64,000 bases of DNA, from positions 2,706,001 to 2,770,000 of the forward strand of contig NZ_JAYMGI010000002.1 of the NCBI RefSeq assembly GCF_035825295.1, read 5' to 3'. Below, piece by piece: positions 1 through 8,354 of the stretch. The stretch comes from Actinacidiphila sp. DG2A-62 (GTDB lineage: Bacteria > Actinomycetota > Actinomycetes > Streptomycetales > Streptomycetaceae). Position numbers and translations under genes: made by a program. The notes under the pieces were generated by a model. It was not told the origin of the DNA. It did not search any database and saw nothing but the letters and a program-made list of their open reading frames with translations. Each line of letters opens with the position of its first letter. The first letter of the stretch is position 1.

Positions 1-657
1 GGACGCGGAGGGGCGGGCGCCGGCGGCGAGCAGGCGTTCCTCGATCGCGTCGAGCAACGCGGGGTCGCCGCGGCCGAGTTCGACCTCGATCTCGGCCCAG
101 CGCTGGGCGCCGGGGTCAGCGGTGACCTCGTCGTAGGCGATCTCGGCGAGGGCGCCCGCTCCGGCGCCGGCGTCGATATCGGCGGCGATGTCGGCGCTGC
201 TGCCGGCGCTGGCGCTCGCGTCGAGGAGGAGGACCCGGCGGCGGGTGGTGCGCAGGCGGACGACGGGGGTCAGGGGGCGGCCCCTGATCAGCGCGGCGAC
301 CTCCGCGCGGAGTTCGGCGGGCGGGGCGTCGGGGTCGCCGGCCCCGTCCGCTTCCGCGTCCCCGAGCGGGGCGTGCACCTCGGTGCGGGCGTCGGCGGTC
401 GCGGTGGGGAGCTTCAGGTGCCAGCCGGCGTCGTCTCCGCCGGTCCGGCGGCGCAGGGTGACGCGGTGGGCGGCGAGGTCCAGCGCGGGCGTGTCGTAGT
501 ACACGGCGTCCAGCCGGACGGGGGCTTCCTCGCGGGTGTCCGCGACGCCGGCCAGATCCAGCCGCTCGTACGTCGCGTCGGCGTCCGCGACATCCGCGAC
601 ATCCGCGGCGTCCGCGATGTCGTACTTCCGTTCCGTCTCCGTGAACCTGCGGCCCAT
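1..657 (-). CDS. CYTH domain protein (C-terminus outside window)
   Basis: The gene runs off the left edge, so about 219 N-terminal residues are visible. The start is the ATG at 657, giving MGRRFTETERKYDI. The ETERKY stretch is the ExExK signature of the CYTH (CyaB-thiamine triphosphatase) superfamily, which binds triphosphate through charged residues inside a beta tunnel. Later segments fit it too: 'YYDTPALDLAAHRVTLRRRTGG' type strand-turn-strand (about residues 46-67) and WAEIEVELGRGDP near the visible end. Actinobacterial CYTH proteins often continue into a CHAD helical domain, which would lie outside the window; that is inference. The substrate is unknown: inorganic triphosphate or thiamine triphosphate hydrolysis are family precedents. 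It is co-directional with rodA but separated by about 110 bases holding a repeat. Confidence 0.85.
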   Translation of the reverse strand, partial: MGRRFTETERKYDIADAADVADVADADATYERLDLAGVADTREEAPVRLDAVYYDTPALDLAAHRVTLRRRTGGDDAGWHLKLPTATADARTEVHAPLGDAEADGAGDPDAPPAELRAEVAALIRGRPLTPVVRLRTTRRRVLLLDASASAGSSADIAADIDAGAGAGALAEIAYDEVTADPGAQRWAEIEVELGRGDPALLDAIEERLLAAGARPSAS

Positions 658-703
658 GCTCGACCGTAACACCTCCCCCTCCCCCTGACGCCGGGCGTGA
701 CCT

Positions 704-735
704 GCTCAGGGGCGCGGGGAACCGCGCGAGCGACC
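704..735. repeat. Streptomyces-type dispersed intergenic hairpin
   Basis: This lies in the 110-base gap between rodA and the CYTH gene. It contains GGGGCGCGGGGAACCGCGCG; GCGCGG and CCGCGC pair around a GGAA loop (712-727). I recall very similar 'aggggcgcggggaac' sequences scattered through Streptomyces intergenic regions. It could act as a weak terminator for rodA. Confidence 0.5.
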
Positions 736-767
736 GCGGCGCGGGGCCGGTTGCCGCGCGGGAGGCG

Positions 768-1964
768 TCACGCCGACATGGGCCGCTGCATCTTCACCGA
801 CTGCAGCAGCCCTATGGCGATGCAGTTCGCGAACATGGAGGACCCTCCGTAGGAGACGAAGGGCAAGGGGATGCCGGTGACCGGCATGATGCCGAGGGTC
901 ATGCCGATGTTCTCGAAGGACTGGAACGCGAACCACGCCACCACCCCGGCGGCGACGATCGTGCCGTAGAGGTCCGTCGCGTTGCGCGCGATCGCGCAGC
1001 CGCGCCAGAGGATGACGCCGATCAGCGCGATGATGAACACCGCGCCGACGAAGCCGAGTTCCTCGCCGGCCACGGAGAACACGAAGTCCGTCTGCTGCTC
1101 GGGCACGAACTGCCCGGTGGTCTGGCTGCCGTGGAACAGTCCCTTGCCGAGCAGCCCGCCGGAGCCGATCGCGATCCGCGCCTGGCTGGTGTTGTAGCCG
1201 ACGCCCGAGGGGTCCAGCGCCGGGTTGGCGAACGCGGCGAACCGGTCGATCTGGTACTTGTCGAGGATGCCGAGCTGCCAGACCAGCAGCGACCCGACGA
1301 TGCCCGCGCCGATGAGGCCGAACACCCAGCGGTTGGACGCGCCGGAGGCGAGCAGCACGCCGAGGATGATGACGGCGAGCACCATCACCGAGCCGAGGTC
1401 CGGCATCATCAGGATGATCACCACCGGCACCGCGGCCAGGCCCAGCGCCTGGAGCACCGTGCGGTGGTCGGGGTGCGCCTTGTCGCCCGCGTCGACCCGC
1501 GCCGAGAGCACCATCGCCATGCCGATGATCAGCGAGACCTTCACGAACTCCGAGGGCTGCAGGGAGAAGCCGCCGCCGATGACGATCCAGGAGTGGGCGC
1601 CGTTGACGGTGGAGCCCAGCGGGCTGAGCACGGCGAGCAGGCCCAGCAGCGAGAGCCCGTAGAGGAACGGCACGATGCTGCGCATCCGCCGGTGCCCTAT
1701 GGCGACCGCGCCGGCGCCCAGGCCCAGGCCGATGCCGGCGTTCATCAGGTGCCGGATCAGGAAGTAGTACTGGTCGCCGTGGGTGAGGCTGGTGCGGTTG
1801 CGGGTCGCGGAGTAGACCAGCAGCGTGCCGATGCCGCACAGCACCAGGGACGCGAACAGCAGCAGCCAGTCCATCCGGCGCACCAGGGAGTCGCGCGCGA
1901 ACAGCTTGCCGAGCGCGGACTTCTCCGGCGAGAACCGGCGGACGGAGTAGGTGTGCGCGCTCAT
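768..1964 (-). CDS. rodA: RodA/FtsW/SpoVE-family (SEDS) peptidoglycan glycosyltransferase
   Basis: This 398-residue polytopic protein has about ten hydrophobic segments after a short cytoplasmic N-terminus (MSAHTYSVRRFSPEKS). SEDS proteins polymerise lipid II into glycan strands in the membrane, working with a class B PBP. Family marks include GGGFSLQPSEFVKVSLI, LMPDLGSVMVLAVI and, near the C-terminus, the GIPLPFVSYGGSSM motif. The ATG overlaps the stop of the PBP2 gene by four bases (ATGA), so the two are translationally coupled. It is the last gene of the mre operon and is the rodA/sfr gene by position. A RodA role rather than FtsW is inferred from the mre/PBP2 neighbours; a dcw-cluster ftsW would sit elsewhere. 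Confidence 0.95.
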   Translation of the reverse strand: MSAHTYSVRRFSPEKSALGKLFARDSLVRRMDWLLLFASLVLCGIGTLLVYSATRNRTSLTHGDQYYFLIRHLMNAGIGLGLGAGAVAIGHRRMRSIVPFLYGLSLLGLLAVLSPLGSTVNGAHSWIVIGGGFSLQPSEFVKVSLIIGMAMVLSARVDAGDKAHPDHRTVLQALGLAAVPVVIILMMPDLGSVMVLAVIILGVLLASGASNRWVFGLIGAGIVGSLLVWQLGILDKYQIDRFAAFANPALDPSGVGYNTSQARIAIGSGGLLGKGLFHGSQTTGQFVPEQQTDFVFSVAGEELGFVGAVFIIALIGVILWRGCAIARNATDLYGTIVAAGVVAWFAFQSFENIGMTLGIMPVTGIPLPFVSYGGSSMFANCIAIGLLQSVKMQRPMSA

Positions 1965-4201
1965 GCCGTGTACTTCCTGCCGTACAGCAGCTTCTCGGTG
2001 CGGGTCGGGGTGAGCGCGGCGAGGGCCGGCCCGGCGTCGCCCGCGGTGTGCTGCGGGGCGTCGGGCAGCAGCACCAGCGGCGGGGCGGGCAGGGCGGCGG
2101 AGGCGTGTTCGACGACGCCGTCGCCGGAGATCTTCGGCAGCGAGGTGACCGGCTTGGGCATCAGGCCCTTGCTCGGGTCGATCTCGCCGGTGTCCTTCTT
2201 GATGCCGTACATCGCCTCGTAGATGCGGCGCACGGCCTCGCCGGAGCCGCCGGAGCCGGTGCCGCCCTGGGAGATCGTCATGACGATCGTGTAGTCCTTG
2301 GTGTAGGTGTCGAACCAGGACGTGGTCTGCTTGCCGGCGACCTCGGCGGTGCCGGTCTTGGCGTGCAGCGGGATCTTGTCCTGCGGCCAGCCGCCGAACT
2401 TCCAGTCGGCGGTGCCCTCGGTGACCACGCCGGCCAGCGCCTTGTCGATGTACTTCAGGGTGGACTTGCTGTCCGGGAGCTTGCCCGACACCTTCGGCTT
2501 GATGGGGGTGACGGTCTTGCCGTCGGCGCTTATCACGGCCTTGCCGATGCTGGGCTGGTAGAGGGTGCCGCCGTTGGCCAGCGCGGCGTAGATGCGGGCC
2601 ATCTGGACGGGGGTGACCAGGGTGTCGCCCTGGCCGATGGCGTAGTTGACCGAGTCACCGGCGCGGACGACGTAGCCGTCGGGGCAGTTCTCGACGGCGA
2701 TCTGGACGTCGAGGCTGGGGTCCTTGTCGTTCTTGTGGGCCTTGGCGGTACGGCACCAGTAGTCCTTCATCTGGTCGTAGTACTCGCGCTTCCACTTGCG
2801 GTCCGGGACCCGGCCGGTGACCTCGCCGGGCAGGTCGATGCCGGTCTTGGCGCCGAGGCCGAACTGGTGGGCGGTCTTGAAGAACCAGTCCTTGGGGTGC
2901 TTGGGGTCGGTGCCGCCGTCCTTCTTCCACTGGTCGTAGGCGATGCCGTAGAAGACGGTGTCGCAGGAGACCTCCAGGGCCCGGCCGAGCGAGATGTCGC
3001 CGAAGCTCTCGTTCTCGAAGTTCTTGAAGACGCGGTTGCCGATGGTCATCGAGGAGGTGCAGGGGTAGCCGCCGTCCTCGGGGTAGCCGGCGTTGATCGC
3101 GGCCGAGGTGGAGATCACCTTGAAGGTGGAGCCGGGCGCGGACTGGCCCTGGATGGCCCGGTTGAGCAGCGGGTAGTCCGACTTGGTGTCGGTGAGCGCC
3201 GCGTAGTCCTTGGCGGAGATGCCGCCGACCCACTCGTTGGGGTCGTAGGTGGGCAGGCTCGCCATGGCGATGATCTGACCGGTGTGGTTGTCCATCACGA
3301 CCGCGGCGCCGGAGTCGGCCTTGTAGTTCTCGCCGCTGACGGTGTCGAAGGTCTTGCGGGCGGCCACCATCGCGTCGTTCAGCTCTTTCTCGGTCACCGC
3401 CTGGACGCGGGCGTCGATGCTGGTGACGAGGTTGCTGCCGGGCTGCGCGGGGGTGTCGCCGGCGGAGCCGATGACCCGGCCGAGGTTGTCGACCTGGTAG
3501 CGGGTGACACCGGCCTTGCCGCGCAGTTGCCGGTCGTAGACGCTCTCCAGGCCGGAGCGGCCGATCTGGTCGGCGCGCAGCAGCGGGGTGTCGGTCTTCT
3601 CCGACGCGGCGACCTCCTCGTCGGTGACCGGGCCGAGGTAGCCGAGGACCTGCGCGGTATTGGACTTGTCGGGGCCGGGGTAGCGGCGGACCGCGGTGGG
3701 TTCGGCGGTGATGCCGGGGAAGTCCTCGCGGCGCTCCATGATCTGCAGCGCCTGCTGGGTGGTGGCGGCGTCGGTGATCGGGATGGGCTGGTACGGGGAA
3801 CCGTTCCAGCACGGCTTGGGGGTCTTGGCGTCGCACAGCCGGACCTTGTCCAGCACGTCCTGCGGCTTCATGCCGAGCACGCCGGCCAGCCGGGTGAGCA
3901 CGGCCTTGCCGTCGTCGGCCTGCTTGAGCAGGTCGGTGCGGCTGGCCGAGACCACCAGGCGGGTCTCGTTGTCGGCGAGCGGCACGCCGTGGTCGTCGAA
4001 GATCGCGCCGCGCACGGCGGGGGTGACGACCTGCTGGATGTGGTTGCTCGCGGCCTTCTCGTCGTACTCCTGGCCGTTGCGGATCTGGAGGTACCACAGC
4101 CGGCCGCCGAGGGTGAGCAGCAGCGAGACGACCAGGACCTGGAGGATGACCAGCCGGATGGTGACGCGGGTGGTGCGCCCGGTCTCCGGGATGTTGCTCA
4201 C
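1961..4201 (-). CDS. mrdA: Penicillin-binding protein 2 (class B transpeptidase)
   Basis: This 746-residue class B PBP cross-links peptidoglycan as partner of RodA. A single membrane anchor (about residues 13-35) is followed by the PBP dimerisation domain and the transpeptidase domain. Active-site motifs are all present: STFK with nucleophile Ser358, SVN in 'GDSVNYAIGQGD', and KTG in 'HAKTGTAEV'. The start is GTG at 4201. In Streptomyces this PBP2 belongs to the mre cluster used in spore-wall synthesis. The C-terminal 60 residues (after PSKGLMPKPV) are Pro/Ala-rich and probably disordered. The start overlaps the likely true end of mreD by four bases if the mreD frame is corrected. Confidence 0.95.
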   Translation of the reverse strand: MSNIPETGRTTRVTIRLVILQVLVVSLLLTLGGRLWYLQIRNGQEYDEKAASNHIQQVVTPAVRGAIFDDHGVPLADNETRLVVSASRTDLLKQADDGKAVLTRLAGVLGMKPQDVLDKVRLCDAKTPKPCWNGSPYQPIPITDAATTQQALQIMERREDFPGITAEPTAVRRYPGPDKSNTAQVLGYLGPVTDEEVAASEKTDTPLLRADQIGRSGLESVYDRQLRGKAGVTRYQVDNLGRVIGSAGDTPAQPGSNLVTSIDARVQAVTEKELNDAMVAARKTFDTVSGENYKADSGAAVVMDNHTGQIIAMASLPTYDPNEWVGGISAKDYAALTDTKSDYPLLNRAIQGQSAPGSTFKVISTSAAINAGYPEDGGYPCTSSMTIGNRVFKNFENESFGDISLGRALEVSCDTVFYGIAYDQWKKDGGTDPKHPKDWFFKTAHQFGLGAKTGIDLPGEVTGRVPDRKWKREYYDQMKDYWCRTAKAHKNDKDPSLDVQIAVENCPDGYVVRAGDSVNYAIGQGDTLVTPVQMARIYAALANGGTLYQPSIGKAVISADGKTVTPIKPKVSGKLPDSKSTLKYIDKALAGVVTEGTADWKFGGWPQDKIPLHAKTGTAEVAGKQTTSWFDTYTKDYTIVMTISQGGTGSGGSGEAVRRIYEAMYGIKKDTGEIDPSKGLMPKPVTSLPKISGDGVVEHASAALPAPPLVLLPDAPQHTAGDAGPALAALTPTRTEKLLYGRKYTA

Positions 4202-4223
4202 CGTCGTGCTCCCTTGGGCATCG

Positions 4224-5003
4224 TCACCGGCTTGGCCGACCGGCCGAACATGCCGCGCGGCGCGGCGACCCCGTCGGAGCCGCGCAGCCGGCCCCGCTCC
4301 GGCCGGCGCCGGCGGTCCGGCCGAACCGGCCCGCCCGTCCGAGCCGTCCGACGCCCACGGGTCCGCCGCCCAGGCGTCCCCCGCCCAGCCGTCCGCTGCC
4401 GAGCCGGCTGCCGCCGCTCCTGCCGCCGAAGCGCCCGCCCCGGCCGCCGCGTCCGCCCCGGCTGCCGCCGAAGCCGCCGGCGGCGTCCTCGGCGAGCGGG
4501 TCGTGGTCGAACCTGCGGGCCAGCGCCATCACCAGCGGCACCACGAAGGGCGCGAGCAGCAGGTCGTAGAGCGCGGCGGTGAAGACCAGCTTGGCCAGGC
4601 CCACATGGGCGCCGGCGGTGTCGCCGACCAGGCTGCCGACGCCGGCGTAGAGCAGGGTGGTGCCGATCGCGGCGCCGATGACGACCATCATCGGTCCGGC
4701 GGCGGTGCGCAGTTGGCCGCTCTCGGGCTTGGCGAGGCCGGCCGCGTAGCCGATCACGCAGAGCACCAGGGCGTAGCGGCCCACGGCGTGGTCGGCCGGC
4801 GGGGCGATGTCGGCGAGCAGTCCGGCGAAGAAGCCGACCAGGCTGCCGCCGACGTGGCCGTAGGCGATGGCCAGGCCGAGCACGGTGAGCAGCAGCAGGT
4901 CGGGCACCGCGCCGGGCAGGTGCAGCCGGGCCAGCACGCTGACCTGGACGACCATGGCGATGACCACCAGGACGGTGGACAGGACGATTCGGTTGAGGCG
5001 CAT
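4224..5003 (-). CDS. mreD: Rod shape-determining membrane protein MreD (tail frame doubtful)
   Basis: Residues 1 to about 170 are hydrophobic with five or so membrane segments, as in MreD, the integral-membrane member of the MreBCD complex. It lies five bases after mreC. As written the protein is 259 residues and ends in a Gly/Arg-rich tail stopping at 4224, 22 bases short of mrdA. In the neighbouring frame a tail reading RGMFGRSAKPVTMPKGARR runs to a TGA at 4198-4200, overlapping the mrdA GTG as operon genes usually do. A single missing base somewhere in about 4320-4500 would restore this and give 268 residues. The first 170 residues are secure; the tail is not. Confidence 0.85.
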   Translation of the reverse strand: MRLNRIVLSTVLVVIAMVVQVSVLARLHLPGAVPDLLLLTVLGLAIAYGHVGGSLVGFFAGLLADIAPPADHAVGRYALVLCVIGYAAGLAKPESGQLRTAAGPMMVVIGAAIGTTLLYAGVGSLVGDTAGAHVGLAKLVFTAALYDLLLAPFVVPLVMALARRFDHDPLAEDAAGGFGGSRGGRGGRGGRFGGRSGGSRLGSGRLGGGRLGGGPVGVGRLGRAGRFGRTAGAGRSGAGCAAPTGSPRRAACSAGRPSR

Positions 5004-5008
5004 GGGTT

Positions 5009-6100
5009 TCAGTCCCCGCTGCTGTTCGTCGGGGTGGGTTCGAGGCCGGGGGTGGTCCCCTGCCCGGCGGCGTCCGGTTGCTCGCCGTCCTGCTGGGTGC
5101 CGGGCTGGTTGCCGCCGGTCGCTGAGGTGTCGCCGGTCGCTGAGGTGTCGCCGGTCGGCGTGGCGCCGCCGCTGGGCGTGGCGCCGCCGCTGGGCGTGGC
5201 GCCGCCGGTCGGCTTGGGCTTGGCCGGCGGCGGGGTGGTCGGCCGCGGCGGCAGGACGCTGTCGCGCGGGTCGGTGCGCGGCCCGACCACGACGACGCCC
5301 ACCACGTCCAGCCGGGTGAAGCCGACGAACGGCTGCACCTGCACGGTCTTGGTGAGGTTGCCCGCGGACGGCTGGATGCCGATCACCTTGCCGACCGGCA
5401 CGCCGGGCACGAACGGCTTGTCCGCCTCGGAGCCGAAGGTGACCAGGCGGTCGCCCTTGTGCACGTCGGCCTTGCCGTTGAGCAGCTGGACCTGCATCGG
5501 CCGGTTGCCCTGGCCGGTGGCGAAGCCCAGCTCCATGGACTTCTCCAGCCGGGTGCCGACGGTGAAGTCGGGGTCGTTGGCCAGCAGCACGGTGGAGGTG
5601 GCGGGACCGACGGTGGTGACGCGGCCGACCAGGCCGTCGCCGTTGATGACCGTCATGTCGCGGCTGATGCCGTCGTGGCTGCCCGCGTCGATGGTGACGG
5701 TCCAGGAGAAGCCCTGGGCCGCTCCTATGGCGATGACCTGCGCGGCCTTGATGGTGTACTGCCCGGCGCCGGCGGTCTTCAGCAGCTTGTCCAGCTCCTG
5801 GGCCCGGTTGCGGGTGACGTCCTTGCTGCCGAGCTGCTGCTTGAGCGCCTCGTTCTCCCGCTGGAGCCGGGTGATGGTGCTGCTGCGGTCGCCGGAGTCG
5901 CGTACCGCGTCTATGGCGTTGCCGACCGGGTCGACCGCGCCGGCCACCGAGTTCTCCACCGGGCCGAAGACGGACTGCGCCGCTTGCCGGGGACGGTCCA
6001 TCGGCGAGTTCTCCCCGCCGCGGATGTCCACGGTGATCAGCGCGAACGCCACCACCACCAGCAGCACCAGCAGAAGCCGGCTCTCCTTTGTGTCCCTCAC
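5009..6100 (-). CDS. mreC: Cell shape-determining protein MreC
   Basis: This 363-residue bitopic protein has a membrane anchor (LLLVLLVVVAFALITVDI), a coiled coil (about residues 75-110, 'ITRLQRENEALKQQLGSK') and the two beta-barrel MreC domain carrying 'GFSWTVTIDAGSHDGISRDM' and 'DKPFVPGVPVGKVIGI'. MreC is the periplasmic-side scaffold linking MreB/MreD to PBP2 and RodA. The C-terminal 80 residues are Pro/Thr/Gly-rich, with three GGATPS units followed by two GDTSAT units; these are absent from minimal MreC proteins and are probably a flexible extension towards the wall. It sits between mreB (118 bases upstream) and mreD (five bases downstream). Confidence 0.95.
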   Translation of the reverse strand: MRDTKESRLLLVLLVVVAFALITVDIRGGENSPMDRPRQAAQSVFGPVENSVAGAVDPVGNAIDAVRDSGDRSSTITRLQRENEALKQQLGSKDVTRNRAQELDKLLKTAGAGQYTIKAAQVIAIGAAQGFSWTVTIDAGSHDGISRDMTVINGDGLVGRVTTVGPATSTVLLANDPDFTVGTRLEKSMELGFATGQGNRPMQVQLLNGKADVHKGDRLVTFGSEADKPFVPGVPVGKVIGIQPSAGNLTKTVQVQPFVGFTRLDVVGVVVVGPRTDPRDSVLPPRPTTPPPAKPKPTGGATPSGGATPSGGATPTGDTSATGDTSATGGNQPGTQQDGEQPDAAGQGTTPGLEPTPTNSSGD

Positions 6101-6218
6101 GGGCGCCAGTCCGTGCCTTCCTGTCGGACCCGCCGCCGCTGAGGGCCGCGGCCGGTCGGAGCTACTGTGCGGGGTGCTGCGGGGTGTCGCGGGGCGTCGC
6201 CGGCGGCTGCCGGTGCGG

Positions 6219-7253
6219 TCATCTGCGGGGCGCGGCGTCGAGGACCTGCTGCAGCGCCTCGAACTCCTCGACGCACTTGCCGGCGCCGAGGGCGACGCAG
6301 TCCAGCGGCGTCTCCGCGATGTGGATGGGCATGCCCGTCTCGTCCTTGAGCCGCTCGTCCAGGCCGCGCAGCAGCGCGCCGCCGCCGGCCAGGACGATGC
6401 CGCGGTCCATGATGTCGCCGGACAGCTCGGGCGGGCACTTGTCGAGCGTGGTCTTCACCGCGTCCACGATCGCGTTGACGGGCTCCTCGATGGCCTTGCG
6501 GACCTCGCCCGCGGAGATCACCACGGTCTTGGGCAGTCCGCTGACCAGGTCGCGGCCGCGGATCTCGGTGTGCTCGTCGTCGCCCTTGGAGGCGAACGCC
6601 GAGCCGATGGTCAGCTTGATCTGCTCGGCGGTGCGCTCGCCGAGCAGCAGGCTGTACTCCTTCTTGACGTGCTGGATGATCGCGTTGTCCAGCTCGTCGC
6701 CGGCCACCCGGATGGACTGCGCGGTGACAATGCCGCCGAGGCTGATGACGGCGACCTCGGTGGTGCCGCCGCCGATGTCGACCACCATGTTGCCGGTGGC
6801 CTCGTGCACCGGGAGCCCGGCGCCGATCGCGGCGGCCATCGGCTCCTCGATGATGTGCACGGTGCGCGCGCCGGCCTGCGTCGCGGCCTCGATGACCGCG
6901 CGGCGCTCCACGCCGGTGATGCCCGAGGGCACGCAGATCACCACACGCGGGCGGACCATGTAGCGGCGGCGGTGGATCTTGAGGATGAAGTACCGCAGCA
7001 TCCGCTCGGTGATCTCGAAGTCGGCGATGACGCCGTCCTTCAGCGGACGCACCGCGACGATGTTGCCGGGGGTGCGGCCGATCATCTTCTTGGCCTCGGC
7101 GCCGACCGCGAGAATGCCGCCGGTGTTGGTGTTGACCGCCACGACCGACGGCTCGTTCAGTACGATCCCGCGGCCCCTGACGTACACCAGCGTGTTGGCG
7201 GTCCCGAGGTCGACAGCCATGTCACGGCCGATGAACGACATGTTGTTAGCCAT
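6219..7253 (-). CDS. mreB: Actin-like cytoskeletal protein MreB
   Basis: This 344-residue bacterial actin assembles into membrane-bound filaments that direct wall synthesis; in Streptomyces it acts mainly in spore wall formation. Motifs include phosphate-1 '[11 protein letters not shown]', connect/phosphate-2 '[18 protein letters not shown]' and the adenosine motif '[14 protein letters not shown]'. I chose the ATG at 7253 ([17 protein letters not shown]) because it matches the family N-terminus; an in-frame ATG 31 codons upstream would add an untypical basic stretch. It is the first gene of the mreBCD-mrdA-rodA operon, with 162 bases to ndk that must hold its promoter. Confidence 0.97.
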   Translation of the reverse strand: MANNMSFIGRDMAVDLGTANTLVYVRGRGIVLNEPSVVAVNTNTGGILAVGAEAKKMIGRTPGNIVAVRPLKDGVIADFEITERMLRYFILKIHRRRYMVRPRVVICVPSGITGVERRAVIEAATQAGARTVHIIEEPMAAAIGAGLPVHEATGNMVVDIGGGTTEVAVISLGGIVTAQSIRVAGDELDNAIIQHVKKEYSLLLGERTAEQIKLTIGSAFASKGDDEHTEIRGRDLVSGLPKTVVISAGEVRKAIEEPVNAIVDAVKTTLDKCPPELSGDIMDRGIVLAGGGALLRGLDERLKDETGMPIHIAETPLDCVALGAGKCVEEFEALQQVLDAAPRR

Positions 7254-7415
7254 GGGGATACGTCTGGCCTTCCCGAGCGTGAGCGGAGGTTCCATCGTAG
7301 TCGCGCCCGGACGGACGCGGTGTCGGGGTTCCGACGCCATTGTCATCAGAACACACAGCGGACCTCAGTAATGGTGACGCCGTGTCGGTGTGTTTGGTTC
7401 CCGAAGCACGCGTCG

Positions 7416-7829
7416 TTACGCCAGTCCGGGGAAGAAGATCTTGATCTCGCGCTCGGCGGACTCCTCGGAGTCCGAGGCGTGGATGAGGTTCTCCCGCACG
7501 ATGGTGCCGAAGTCGCCGCGCACCGATCCGGGCGGCGCGGCGATCGGGTCGGTCGGGCCGGCCAGCGTGCGCACGCCCTCGATCACCCGCTCGCCCTCGA
7601 CCACCAGGGCGACGGACGGGCCGGAGGACATGAACTCCATCAGCGGCTCGTAGAACGGGCGGCCGACGTGCTCGGCGTAGTGCTGCTCCAAGGTGGCGCG
7701 GTCCAGGGTGCGCAGCTCCAGTGCACTCACCGTCCAGCCGGCCTTGCGCTCGATCCGGCCGAGGACCTCGCCGATCAGGCCGCGTCGCACGGCGTCGGGC
7801 TTGAGGAGGACAAGGGTGCGCTGGGACAC
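7416..7829 (-). CDS. ndk: Nucleoside diphosphate kinase
   Basis: This 137-residue enzyme transfers the gamma-phosphate from ATP to NDPs through a phospho-histidine. Visible marks are the N-terminal 'RTLVLLKPDAVRRGLIGEVL' ATP-binding strand, 'HYAEHVGRPFYEPLMEFMSSGP', and 'HASDSEESAEREIKIFF' near the end. The usual NxxHGSD active-site segment here reads NLIHASDS, so the catalytic His is kept and Gly is replaced by Ala, as in other actinomycetes. The start is GTG at 7829 with GGAG six to nine bases upstream; a longer open frame upstream is not NDK-like. It is co-directional with the DUF4233 gene, 160 bases downstream of its stop. Confidence 0.96.
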   Translation of the reverse strand: MSQRTLVLLKPDAVRRGLIGEVLGRIERKAGWTVSALELRTLDRATLEQHYAEHVGRPFYEPLMEFMSSGPSVALVVEGERVIEGVRTLAGPTDPIAAPPGSVRGDFGTIVRENLIHASDSEESAEREIKIFFPGLA

Positions 7830-7989
7830 GGTACGGCTCCAGGGTGTCTGCGGTGCGTGGAAGCGGTGGAAGCTCTGAGGAGGTGAAGCTGAGGAGTGAA
7901 GCGGCGGTGCTCGGGATCGCTCTCGCGGAATTCCCCGGACGGCGTCCAGAACCGCCCGGGAAAAGTACGAAGAGCCTACAAGAATCGCT

Positions 7990-8325
7990 TTACGCGGCCG
8001 ACGCCGCGTCACGCGCCTTGATCTCGTCGACCTTGCGCCCGTAGTGGATGGACGCCCACCACAGCGCGGCGAAGACGACTCCGAGGAAGAACATCGTACC
8101 GACGACGAATCCGCTGGCGATCAGGCCCGCCTGGAGCACCCAGCCCAGTGCGAGGCCGCCGGGGCGCGAGAGCATCCCGCACAGCAGCACGCACACCGCC
8201 ATGGCGATGCCGCACACGGTCCACACCGTGCCCATCGTCAGGTCGGGGTGCTTCATCGCGACCAGCCCGGCGAAGCCGATGACGAAGAACTCGCCGATCA
8301 GCGTGCTCGAACACAGCGTCCGCAT
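7990..8325 (-). CDS. DUF4233 small membrane protein
   Basis: This 111-residue protein has four hydrophobic segments (IGEFFVIGFAGLVAM, WTVCGIAMAVCVLLCGM, LALGWVLQAGLIASGFVVG and GVVFAALWWASIHYG) and a short charged tail. It matches the DUF4233 family that sits between folC and ndk in Streptomyces. Its function is unknown. The start lies 29 bases after the folC stop, so it is probably cotranscribed with folC. Confidence 0.9.
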   Translation of the reverse strand: MRTLCSSTLIGEFFVIGFAGLVAMKHPDLTMGTVWTVCGIAMAVCVLLCGMLSRPGGLALGWVLQAGLIASGFVVGTMFFLGVVFAALWWASIHYGRKVDEIKARDAASAA

Positions 8326-8354
8326 GGCCCGGTACCCCTCAGTCCCTCAAGTCC

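Noticed and set aside
3696..7886. Very long open frames antisense to the mre operon
   Set aside because: At 73% GC stop codons are rare in the frame opposite codon position three. The translation is Val/Gly/Ala/Asp-rich, matches no family and mirrors mrdA, mreC and mreB.
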